Shown here in pieces: positions 41,501 to 50,171 of a stretch of 64,000 bases of DNA (position 1 is its first letter; the number at the start of each line of letters is the position of its first letter). The notes beneath the pieces are model-generated. The model did not search any database and was not told where the DNA came from. It saw only the letters and a list, made by a program, of their open reading frames with translations. The stretch covers positions 21,429,880 to 21,493,879 of the forward strand of contig CP092874.1 of assembly GCA_030710605.1 (NCBI GenBank), given 5' to 3'. The stretch comes from Cordylochernes scorpioides (Eukaryota > Arthropoda > Arachnida > Pseudoscorpiones > Chernetidae). Both the position numbers and the translations under genes were made by a program.

Positions 41501-44500
41501 TAGCGACAGTTTTTAGCTACCAGCAGTCAGTCAATTTATGTCAATAAACGAGATTACTGGAGTCCGTTTGCCTCAGTGAATCGACACCTCACTCTAGGCT
41601 ACCTCCCAACCTTCTAGGATAAAACAATTAGGAAATATCTTTAATATCGGTATAAAATTGTTGGATGTTTGTATGTCATGTAAACAAGATATAAGTAAAC
41701 AATGTATACGCGAGTTATATGCAAAATAGGAAATATCATCTTGTATCTTCAATCGGTATAAGACGATAACATTACATCCATATATATATAAGAAATGGAA
41801 GCACTAAAACACGAGTGTTTCTTTTTAAATATAAAACAAACTTATATAAAATTGTGAAAAAGGCATCTCCTTATCGTGCAACTGAAAGTTGCTGATGGCT
41901 TGCGCCATCTATCGGAATAAATATCAACTATTCTCGTTGATTTTTAATTATATCCAGAATTAGTCAAATACCCATTCTTGATCGTGGTTAGCTTTTCTTG
42001 ATTAATCAAGAATGGGTATTTGACTAATTCTGGATATAATTAAAAATCAACGAGAATAGTTGATATTTATTCCGATAGATGGCGCAAGCCATCAGTAACT
42101 ATCAGTTGCACGATAAGGAGATGCCTTTTTTATTATAATATTATATAAAATTATTGAATATTGTTATCTATATAAATAAAAATGAATGTTGTGTGTGTGT
42201 CTGTCCTTTATGCCTGACAAAACCACTCATTGGAACGCCATGAAACTTTGGGAAGTTATTTATTATAGTACTGGGAAGGTTTCTAGCAAATAAAATTTTT
42301 GAAATAACTTTTCGCCCAAAAATAATCAAGATAAATATTCTAATTTGTCTGTTATAATTCAACAATCTGCTCTAAATATTATCATGATGATAAGATGAAT
42401 TTGTAATGTAGAAAATTAGGAAAGAAAAAATTCAGGATGACACGGCAATTTATTTGAGACAAGAATAATGATACAATTCCAAGGCAAGATACTATTCCTT
42501 TAACTTTCAATTACCGAGGGAACCAATTAATATTGATTTTATTCAACTTATCGAGTATTTTTCAAGGGACCGGGAAAAAATGTTCACTTTATCAAGAGAT
42601 TCGTTAGGCAAACTTTTACTCGGGTAAAACCCGGGCGAAGCCGGGTACGTCCGCTAGTAGTTGATATTTATTCCGATAGATGGCGCAATCCATCAGCAAC
42701 TATCAGTTACACGATAAGGAGATGCCTTTTTTTATAATATTATATAAAATTATTGAATGTTGTTATGCCATATAAAAAATATTTAGAAAAACAACGCGAG
42801 TTACAAGATTTATAGAATAAATGTTTTTTAAAAAGTGAGAAATGGAGCGATTGATGAGTCGTCATGTTTCCAGCATATCTGACAAACGGCTTCATCAGCA
42901 TGCAGACAGCGCTAAGCCTCGCTTTCTTGGAGGAAACAGCGCCTTCTTTCAAGGCTTCCAACACCCAGGTAAAGCCCCCATCAAATTTCCACCTGATGTC
43001 CTCTTTACTCATTTCTAAAGACTTCCGTATTCAAACTCAATCCACGTTTGGTTTTTGTTGTTGTTTCTTATCCCCTTGTGTAAAGATTTCCACGAATTCC
43101 ATGAGTTCATGATCTCATGAAATGGGGTTTAGGAATGCAGCTTTCGTTGATTATGGCACAATGAAACAGGCACACTTTGGTGAAAGTCTGACTTTTTCCT
43201 GTAATTTGAGGCCATTCCTAACATGGAAGTCTTTGCTGCCGACTCTAACATGAGTACAGACACAGCTCCTCCGTATCCCTGGAGTGGGACCATTGCTGAG
43301 GTCCATCATCTGGGTCAGTTAAACTCAGAATTTTTAAAGAGGGAGTGTCCCTCCTGGTTACAGCATCAAGTCTACCAGAACAAGACTTGATCGTGTAGAG
43401 GGTTTACTGTACCTCCCAACAATGCACCACAGGCCAGGTACAGAAGGGTAAGCATGGGAGGCCACTTTTGGTTAATCCCCTTGGTTTGTTTTTCAATTCT
43501 TCGATGTTCTTTCAACTCTTTTCGATCCTTTTTTTCCCTTTCTTTCTCAACGGAAAATCTTCCTATCTCGGGAGATGAAGAATGTTGTATTCAGTGTTAG
43601 ACCAGTGGTTGATGCAGTTTCTGTTACGTCCCATGCCGTATCCTCTCTTCATCAACCTGGTGCCCATCACCCCGCTGATGATTGTCAACGGTTTGGCCGT
43701 TATCTGTCCACTCATCGTACATCTCATCGTGGTGGAAAAGGCCCACAAAATAACGGTAAACGGCTTTCTTCATTACCTTAGTAAATGATAAGGCAAAATT
43801 TATCTTACAGAGATTAGAAACATAAGATAACAATTATGAAAAAGGCATCTTCTTATCGTGCAACTGAAAGTTTCTGATGTCTTGCGCCATCTATTGTAAT
43901 AAATATCAACTATTTTCGTTGATTTTTTAATTATTCCAGAATGGGCAATAATACGGCGAGAATAGCTGATATTTATTCCGATAGATGGCGCAAGCCATCA
44001 GCAACTTTCAGTACAAACTACAAATGCGGAAAAAGAAAAATAAGAAATTTAAAACCTAGACAAATTCTCCATCAATTAAGCAAGAATGACGAAAAGTGAA
44101 AAAAAAAAAGGAAAAACAAACCCACCTTGAATATCAAACAAGCCAGACAAAACCTTCTCAAGAACAATATCCCCAAGGACCTGAGGACCCAACGAGACAT
44201 TAATATAAATTGTAAATGATCAAACCCTGTACATCCCCCACAGTAAATATGATGGTTGCTCTTTTTGAGCAGTGGCACCTAATAAAGTTATTTGGAACTA
44301 GAGCAACTTTCAGTTGCACGATAAGGAGATGCCTTTTTAAATAATGTATGCACCTTATTCCAGTACAATTTCACATTTGTACTATTTTTTCATAAGATAA
44401 CAAGTTAAATAATGCAACAGATTTCTGGAGACGAGTTTGTTTTCATTTCTATTAACACAATCTCGAGCTTTCGGGCATCTCTGCCCTTATACAGGAGTAC

Positions 44501-45173
44501 ATAAGAATGAATAAAACGCCGTTAACGAGATTGCGTTAATAAAAATGAAAAGAAACTCAATAAAACGCCGTTAACGAGATTGCGTTGTGATTTGCGAGGT
44601 TGCGAGATCTCCAGAAACGTATTGCGATTATAAAATGAAAAGAAACAAATCTCCAGAAACGTTTTGCATTATTTAATTTACATCCAAGAGATTTAAACCA
44701 ACTGATAAGGTAACAAGACTGTTTGAAGTTTATATGTTAATTTTGTAATTATTCTTTTTTTTTTTTAATTCATAGAAGCATTTTAGGGCAGACATATTCA
44801 TTTTTTTATCATCATCATTTATTATTATTATCATTGTTTTTTTTTTCCTTTGTTATCAAATCATTTGCAATTTTAGTTTCTTTTTTGTTTTGTTGTGTTC
44901 CTTTTTAAGCAATTAAATATATGTAAAACTAAGGTGTAATATTCAATTCAAGCATATGGAACCAATATCGATTCATTTTTAAAACAAAGCAAAATCATAA
45001 ATTTATACAACTTTCACTTTTTCATACAGACTCTAAATCCAAATAAATAAATTTACTTGGTTAACTCTGATATAGAGCGTGGAACCATTGGAGTGCACTA
45101 GCCTGAAGATAAATGAAGATCACACACATAGGAACATGGTGACCTCGGTTTACAGGGGGCAGCACCCAGTGAG
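32241..45173 (+). CDS. ABCA-subfamily transporter, 5' part (TM1, ECD1, TM2, probable NBD1 lead-in)
   Basis: Exons 32241-32553, 36892-37152, 42874-42968 and 43606-43755 join in phase to 273 codons; 45076-45173 is a probable further exon. Seen: N-terminal YSEFKLLTWRFLIHQRRH followed by TM1 (IFIPLILSFTLVYVNYRIP), an extracellular stretch with AVVHLQ, YLTNGFISMQTALSLAF, then FLLRPMPYPLF and TM2 ending IVHLIVVEKAHK. This order (KLLxW, long ECD, GFxxxQ, RxPYP, TM2 then EK) is characteristic of ABCA full transporters, which move lipids or sterols. I cannot say which member. TM3-TM6 (some 250 residues) should lie between 43755 and 45076 but are not there, and everything after the NBD1 lead-in is missing beyond the N gap. 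Exon 1 is AT-rich in codon use, unlike the others. It is either a broken gene or an assembly break. Confidence 0.8.
34106..34975 (+). pseudogene. Penelope-like element, reverse transcriptase end and GIY-YIG, frameshifted
   Basis: Frame 1 has HPDISFTAEAEQHNSIPFLD, the reverse transcriptase thumb stretch of Penelope-like elements, stopping at 34414. A second frame takes over to about 34562. At about 34729-34840 a third reads [19 protein letters not shown] and RLTEHQR, the GIY-YIG nuclease start, then stops. A further shift gives LIYQHINSTGHTFNL. Several frame breaks make it dead. It is a different subfamily from the copy at 5128-5583. Confidence 0.85.
36181..36220 (+). ncRNA. Hammerhead ribozyme, intact core with CTGATGA
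   Basis: Stem I CCACG (36181-36185) with CGTGG (36216-36220), CTGATGA (36186-36192), stem II GGGC/GCCC with loop CAACA, GAAA (36206-36209), stem III AC/GT with loop GC, H17 = T at 36215. Compared with the copy at 20810, stem II is GGGC/GCCC instead of GCGC/GCGC: a paired change that keeps the helix. Sense to ABCA, in its first intron. Confidence 0.87.
36380..36805. repeat. Family-3 foldback with permuted hammerhead-like motif
   Basis: Arms GCACTAGCGCGCCATCTG, ACTGTCCTTACTGCAATGG and complements; each arm carries the CTGGCGAAACCGC...CACTGATGAGCCAG module (plus-strand copy at 36675-36714). The spacer between arms has AACAGTCAACTATAAAAGG. The right end lacks its GATGGCGC box. Confidence 0.8.
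36892..37152 (+). CDS. ABCA exon 2: extracellular domain 1
   Basis: Acceptor CAAGTCAG|GA; the two first bases complete the Gly codon begun in exon 1, giving AELGFDMKQDSYLDCS. Continues LSEKEVYHQLDQDY, HISAVVHLQRADP and SMAIRTREMQSSYHLS; ends in phase 1 at donor AAAG|GTAGCT. ECD1 is poorly conserved in ABCA, so the call rests on phase, order and the AVVxLQ strand. Confidence 0.68.
37420..38155. repeat. Two adjacent family-3 foldbacks
   Basis: One foldback spans 37420-37775 (left end GATGCACTAGCGCGCCATC, right end GATGGCGCGCTAGTGCATC). A second, half-like copy spans about 37868-38155 with a plus-strand GAAACCGC...CTGATGA module at about 37991-38033. They sit just before the 118-bp minisatellite. 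Confidence 0.8.
38325..41265 (+). repeat. 118-bp minisatellite, about 25 units, inside an ABCA intron
   Basis: Unit marked by GTTACCGTAGCGGCTCACGA, CACCGTACTACAGGGCAGT, GTTGCTCCATGGAAAGGG and CCGTTAGTCAGCCACATTTC. Two linked variants occur in blocks: GCCATTGCCCC with TTCATGGTTACC, and GCCATTACCCC with TTCACAGTTACC. Open frames of 65-82 residues on it are by-products. The last units (from about 40915) are more diverged. Confidence 0.97.
41380..41640 (+). promoter_or_regulatory. LTR-like or promoter-like segment
   Basis: TATATAAATAG at about 41494-41504 is followed by CAGCAGTCAGTCAATTTATG, AATAAACGAG, and a run to CTAGGCTACCTCCC. TATA box, initiator-like CAGTCAGT and poly(A) signal in about 150 bp suggest a solo LTR. 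I cannot define its ends or a target duplication. Confidence 0.35.
41855..42166. repeat. Family-2 foldback, nearly symmetric
   Basis: Arms GGCATCTCCTTATCGTGCAA and GCGCCATCTATCGG face complements around TCTTGATCGTGGTTAGC, TTTTCTTGATTAATCAAG. The last part (42058-42166) is repeated at 42658-42766 on the far side of a Helitron. Confidence 0.8.
42167..42657 (+). mobile_element. Non-autonomous Helitron, 491 bp
   Basis: Starts TCTATATAAATAAAAATGAA after A; ends GGGTACGTCCGCTAG before T. The hairpin ACCCGGGCGAAGCCGGGT lies ten bases before the end. The 5' part with TTTATGCCTGACAAAACC is typical of animal Helitrons. No RepHel frame. Inserted in an ABCA intron. Confidence 0.85.
42874..42968 (+). CDS. 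ABCA exon 3: YLTNGFISMQTALSLAF
   Basis: Acceptor CATGTTTCCAG, 95 bp, donor CAG|GTAAAG in phase 0. Encodes YLTNGFISMQTALSLAFLEE followed by TAPSFKASNTQ. The GFxxxQxAxxxA pattern is the conserved helix before TM2 in ABCA transporters. Confidence 0.75.
43080..43455 (-). repeat. Dispersed repeat, copy 2 of the 24600-25020 family
   Basis: Reverse-oriented relative to the first copy; shares CACGAATTCCATGAGTTC and CTGGAGTGGGACC-type blocks. It separates ABCA exons 3 and 4. Confidence 0.72.
43606..43755 (+). CDS. ABCA exon 4: RPMPYPLF and TM2
   Basis: Acceptor GTTAGACCAG, donor ACG|GTAAAC, 50 codons in phase 0. Encodes WLMQFLLRPMPYPLFINLVP, a TM segment (MIVNGLAVICPLIVHLIV) and VEKAHKIT. The Pro-Tyr-Pro ahead of TM2 and the EK right after it are strong ABCA marks. 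Confidence 0.82.
43756..45075. other. Stretch where ABCA TM3-TM6 exons are expected but absent
   Basis: Holds a family-2 foldback (43838-44020), an unrecognised block ending AATAAAGTTATTTGGAAC (44030-44300), another family-2 fragment (44300-44395), a palindromic ribozyme-like repeat (44400-44680) and AT-rich DNA. I looked for hydrophobic exons with splice sites on the + strand and found none. Confidence 0.6.
45076..45173 (+). CDS. Probable ABCA exon: lead-in to NBD1
   Basis: Acceptor CTGATATAG, donor AG|GTGAGG. Encodes SVEPLECTSLKINEDHT and MVTSVYRGQHPV. The EP...LKI...VYR arrangement resembles the strand just ahead of the Walker A region in ABCA NBD1 (EP, then IxI, then K/TVY/FR). The family call is less certain than for the other exons, and it cannot directly follow 43755 in a working protein. 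Confidence 0.42.
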
Positions 45174-46781
45174 GTGAGGTGGACTATGGGAGTCCTGGGA
45201 TCTCTGGTTAATCAGGCAGCATGGCTGCTGTTTATACTGTGTCTGTGGGCTCAGAAGGAACCCAGCTTATATGCTAATGGTGACGTCAGAGAGAGCGGAT
45301 CTCTTTGGGTGTCTGTGTCCAATCAAGGACTGGCACGCTTCTCAGCTTCTTTGACAATGTCAATGACCTGTTATTAGACTTTACTGGGTCCCGCGCCCTT
45401 CCTTTCCAGTGTTAGATTTTATTGAACGCCATTTTGAAGTTACATCAGACTTTGTGTTTCTATGTAGGATATTCCTATGTACAACATTGTATATGTACAA
45501 TATATAATACGACAGTTATGTATACATATATGTGGTAATTTAAGAATAATAAAACACCTGTGTAAATACTCCCCACCTCTTCTTACACCCCCTACTCTAA
45601 TATTGACTTTCAATCATTGTACCCCATCCTCCTTTAATCCATTAACTTTGTATGTATTGTTTTGGTGTGTTCAAATAAATACAAAGGCATCTAGAGAACG
45701 TAGCAACCAAAACCAAACTATCGAAACCAAAACCTGAGATCAATCGCCAGACACCGCGGCGCGACGTCACGCTTGAGCTTATAAAAAGGGCTTGCCCCGC
45801 AGCCAATCTGTGTTAGTCGGAGAGTTAGTCAGTTGAGTGTTGCAAGATAGCAGACAGCAGCAGCAGATAGTTCGTTAGTAGGTGGCCCGCCGGCCGCAAG
45901 GTCGCTGCGTTCTCTCTCTCTCTGATGCCTCGGTTTCCCTTTGATTCGTCTCTGTGTGCTTTACCACTCACCACCATCACGACTGCGCAATCACCATCTT
46001 ACCCACGACTCAATACAGCAAACCAAAATACCACAGCAAAGGAATAGAGTCGACAGCATTTCCACATAAAGTCGACAAGCATTCCTCATAAAACCGACAA
46101 GCATTCCTCATAAAACCGACAGGATTTCGACAGTGAGTCGACGCGGTACATCACAGAGAGTCGACAGCATTCGACAGTAAAGTCGACAGGATTCCACATA
46201 TATATTTTTAAAATTACAGAATATTTTATCACAATGAGTTTCTTTTTATTACAAAACGCTAGCTCTCAAGTGATAATCGCTCTACAACGGGCTTAATAAA
46301 AAGAGCGATTATCGCTCTTGAAAGCTAGCGTTTTAAAAAAGAAACTCATTGTGAGAAAATATTTTGTAATTTTAAAACTTTTTCACAATTTTATTATGAA
46401 TACATATATTTTGCTACTTTCTCTGTAAACTTGCCTCATTGCCTCTTTGGTAGTTTATAACACTTAATATTTATATACATTAGAATATCTATGAGAGGAC
46501 ACTCCCACTAGAGGACACCTCTCTACAAAGAACAGTTTTCATTTGAAAAATTACCATTTTTACTATTTAGCAACTCTCCGGTAAGAGGACACCTCTCTCT
46601 CTAAATGATACTTTAGCTCTGCAATTAGGTGTCCTTTACAGGGAGGTTCTACTGTATATATATGTCAAATTATATACTCTTCCAGAAATAATGAAGCCAA
46701 GCTACAGACAACCCAGAGAGAGACGGGATGTAAAGTCCGGTCACTTGAGACACCAGCGACATTACAAGGGGAGACCACTGG
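45174..46781. other. Region after the ABCA 5' part up to the first N gap
   Basis: No NBD1 exon is found here (no Walker A such as GHNGAGKTT in any frame I could read). Contains a TATA-bearing GC-rich segment (45740-46200), a palindrome (46225-46385) with AAAACGCTAGCTC arms, and a short AAGAGGACACCTCTC block (about 46500-46640) related to one at 6040-6190. Confidence 0.6.
45740..46200 (+). promoter_or_regulatory. GC-rich TATA promoter-like segment with GTCGAC repeats
   Basis: ACACCGCGGCGCGACGTCAC (with TGACGTCA-like core) is followed by TATAAAAAGGGC at about 45780 and, some 30 bases on, TCTGTGTTAGTCGGAG, suited to an initiator. A CAG-rich leader and short GTCGACAGCATTCC-type repeats (46050-46195) follow. 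It could be a gene promoter or the U3-R-U5 and leader of an LTR retroelement; no coding frame follows before the gap. Confidence 0.4.
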
Positions 46782-46881
46782 NNNNNNNNNNNNNNNNNNN
46801 NNNNNNNNNNNNNNNNNNNNNNNNNNNNNNNNNNNNNNNNNNNNNNNNNNNNNNNNNNNNNNNNNNNNNNNNNNNNNNNNN
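46782..46881. other. Assembly gap, exactly 100 N
   Basis: A round-number run of N, normally a gap of unknown size between contigs. ABCA sequence stops before it, and the DAAM 5' part starts after it without its own first exons. Confidence 0.98.
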
Positions 46882-47624
46882 AAAAAAACACGTAAAAGAA
46901 ATAATTGCTTTAAATGTTACCTCTGAAGAAAGGCAACGGGAAAAAAACAACATAAAATGGCTATCATCAAAAAAAAAAAAAAAGAAACAAGAGCTTCAAA
47001 GGCCAGTAAAGACTTAACAATGTTTCAAACAATTCCACGCCAGCAATGATCAGACAAGATAACAATGAAGATTCATAAAAAAACACAATAATAATAACAG
47101 CTGAACCAGGAAATTAGCTCTCGCGGATATTTCAATTTAATTGGAATAGAAAGCAAGACTTGTGGGGGGGAAGGGATAGAAAAAGCCATTTTACACATGT
47201 GCCTTTTTTTAATCACGGAAATATCTTACAACGTTGCTAACAAGGTCGGTTTTTATAGCTTTCGATTGGTAAATGACGCATGTTAGCTGTGATTGGTTCG
47301 TTTTTTTTTCTAAGGAAAGCTTTTTGTTATCAGGAGATAATGGCTTGTACTAAGTGTTAGTGTGGTAGTATTACTGATATATCAGTGGAAACATTTAGAT
47401 ATTGGAGTTTTGGGTCAAGTATCTAATACAGAGATATATTTATAACCCAGGGAGCACAGAACTACCCGGGAAGTCACCAGTATGGAGTGATGACAAGCAC
47501 TTTTAATCATGTCCTGATTTGATTGCTGAGTTGAACCAGTTTACCAGAAAGTTCCATGCTGAGTTTGGCCATAGATGTAGGGTTGAGGTAGGAGTGAATT
47601 CAAGTAGGATAGCTCAATACATAC

Positions 47625-48200
47625 ACACTCATGGACAAAACTTAAGGAAGTTGTACATTTTACCATGTATATCGGGATTCAGACAATAACTCTGAAGATA
47701 TTATAGTGATCTTTATTGAAAACACACGAGATAACCGAGTGTATATACACTCATAGACAAAACTTAAAGAAGTTGTACCTTTTACCATGTATATCGGGAT
47801 TGAGACAATAACTCTGAAAGATATTATAGTGATCTTTATTGAAGACACACGAGATAACCAAGTGTATATACACTCATTGACAAGACTTAAGGATGTTGTA
47901 CCTTTTACCATGTATATCAGGATTCAGACAATAAATCTGAAAGATATTACAGTGATCTTTATTGAAGACACACGAGATAACCAGATGTATATACACTCAT
48001 AGACAAAACTTAAGGAAGTTGTACATTTTACCATGTATATCAGGATTCAGACAATAAATCTGAAAGATATTACAGTGATCTTTATTGAAGACACACGAGA
48101 TAACCAAGTGGGAACAAAATTGCCTCTGTCTCCTAAAAAAAAACAGACGACCGGCGAAAACAAAGACTTTCCATTTCCTTAAGTTTTGTCCATGAGTGTA
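47625..48200 (+). repeat. Tandem array derived from the TACACTCATGG MITE, 4 units and a full end
   Basis: Units of about 120 bp with ATCGGGATTCAGACAATAAC and TTATTGAAGACACACGAG repeat head to tail. The last unit runs on to CCTTAAGTTTTGTCCATGAG. Same family as 26150-26565. Confidence 0.88.
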
Positions 48201-49169
48201 TGATAAATATTATATAAGAAGGGGCCTGGCTCTTCAGTATGGGGAGTGAACCCTATCTCCATATAACGCTAGGTAAAATTAAGTTAATGTATGTAAGATG
48301 GATTTTATTAAGAGCTGTTTTTATCGTATTTGGGCTGTGAAGAAAGAAGACCTTTTTGAGGCTTGAAATCTCGTGGCACTGTTTTATCGAAAGAAAGAAA
48401 TAAGTTTAGTTCACGTGTTTTCAATAGCATCAACTAATGATGTTTGGTTTTTGTCATTAATAAGATTAACTTGTGTCAAAACTGACTTGTTTCTATCCAG
48501 TTTTTTCCCCGAGATCTGCTCGGAAACTGATGCATTCTGTTCTATTCATTGTGATACCAGCAAGCTTTCAAACCTCCCTATAACTCTGATGTTTCTTCTC
48601 TTAGTGTGTCTACTTTGTTCTAAAGAACTTATTTCTATTGACCTTCTATGATCTGTTTTACTCCAGATGAAAACATTAATGAATTCTTTGCAAGTTGATA
48701 TCGTTTTTTGATATATTTGTTAGTTCTTTTGAAACATTTTGGTTTTTGCATGGCTCTTACCACAATGAAGATGAAGTTTAGAGATTTACCTACAATATCC
48801 AGATTTCAAATTGATATCTTTTTATTAAAATAGAATTACCTGTCCTTTAAAGAATTCTTTACTTGTCCATTATAGATTTTTTTAACTTTCTAGATTAATG
48901 TTTCTAGTTCTACCAATTTATTTATTTTGTCCTACAGAGAGAATCCTGTATGGCACGAGTGCCCAATAAAGGCTATTGTTGTTGTTGTTTCTAGTTCTAC
49001 CTATTATCAACGGAATTACAATTTGTCTTTTTTGAAAGTGGTTGGTTATATTTTAGGATATATCTGTATGTCTTCTCTCTGATGTGTTCTTATAGATTAG
49101 CTTTTTCTTAGGTTTTTATATTCTCTTGTTAGATGTGTGTTACCATTGACTTTATGTTATTCCTGGTAG

Positions 49170-49470
49170 CTTTGAACCTACGGCCATTAAAGCATTTGCC
49201 GGTCCCAAGCTCGGATGAAAAAGGAGGAGGGGGAGCAGTAAAAGCTCGCTAAAAAACCTGGGCTCAGCTGGCCCGGCTGATAGTACCCTGTAAGGGCTCC
49301 TAATCTAGGGATACAGGATGAGCAGCATTTGTACACCATGTTAGGAGCGGCTGCACATGGCGTCTGTTCCTCATGTCAGAGGCGGCCATTTCTTTTGGAG
49401 CTAAGTCGGCCTGCCACTGAGTAGTGCTCCCAGTCTTATGACAAAGGCAGACGCATTCTACTTCACCCAG
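49170..49470 (-). repeat. SINE-like dispersed repeat, copy 2 of 3
   Basis: Reverse complement of the repeat at 3484-3757 (shares AGTACCCTGTAAGGGCTCC and CATGTCAGAGGCGGCC). Confidence 0.75.
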
Positions 49471-49714
49471 TCATGATGGTTGTCAAATCTCAAGCTTTAC
49501 AAACTTGATACCATAATATGATTGAGTGGAGATAAGAAAGAAGAAGAAGGAAGTATCAAATTGTCTCCCTCGAGATCGCTTGTTTTACGGCGCTTGTCTT
49601 TAAGTTGCTTTGTTTAATAGCTTTACTTGTTCTTCTTTTTAAACTTGTTCAACATACCTATCATCAATGATTAAATTGGTTCATTTCGAGATATACATAT
49701 TAAAGAGATTGTAT

Positions 49715-49930
49715 TATGATGCATTAGCGCGCCATCTCTGTTATCAAAATTCAAAACTATTATAGACGCCTATAGTTCTTTTTAAAATAAAACAATTTCT
49801 ACTGTCCTTACTGCAATGGAAAACTGATGAGCCAGGACCTCCTATTAATTTTTCCATTGCAGTAAGGGCAGTAGAAATTGTTTTATTTTAAAAAGAATCT
49901 TACGCGTCTATAATAGTTTTGAGTTTTAAA
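49715..49930. repeat. Family-3 foldback
   Basis: Left end GATGCATTAGCGCGCCATC, arms ACTGTCCTTACTGCAATGG and complement, short centre AAAACTGATGAGCCAGGACC. The right end lacks its GATGGCGC box. Confidence 0.75.
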
Positions 49931-50053
49931 GAGATTGTATGCAAGCTGATTTTCTTTTTTTCAAAGATGGCCGCCCTATTTATCATTGCAGCCACTGACT
50001 AAGGTGACATGTTCCATCACATGGAAGTTGTCCTATGGACTCTGTGTGTTCAG

Positions 50054-50171
50054 CTCCACGTTGACACGAAGAGTTCCCACAACATGTTCGAAGTTCTCAA
50101 CAAGAAGCTGTCTCACACCGCGGCTTTCCCACATTTCCTGTCCCTTCTGCAGCACGCCCTGCTCATGCCAT
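50054..50171 (+). CDS. DAAM: DAAM exon: FH3, HVDTKSSHNMFEVL
   Basis: Acceptor GTGTGTTCAG, donor CCAT|GTAAGT, ending in phase 1. Encodes LHVDTKSSHNMFEVLNKK, LSHTAAFPHFLSLLQH and ALLMP. This is the DAAM/Dia armadillo end where the family reads H-D-T-K-S and FPHFMSIL-like stretches. Confidence 0.88.

Larger units (their letters stand above)
46882..50053. other. Region after the gap, before the first DAAM 5' exon
   Basis: Holds an unrecognised basic frame right after the gap (NVTSEERQREKNNIKWLS), the MITE-derived array (47625-48200), a SINE-like copy (49170-49470, reverse) and a family-3 foldback (49715-49930). The DAAM start codon, GBD and most of FH3 (roughly 250-300 residues) are not found here. 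Confidence 0.55.

Noticed and set aside
46691-47017. Frame across the first N gap
   Set aside because: Two unrelated contig ends joined by N; no evidence that they belong together.
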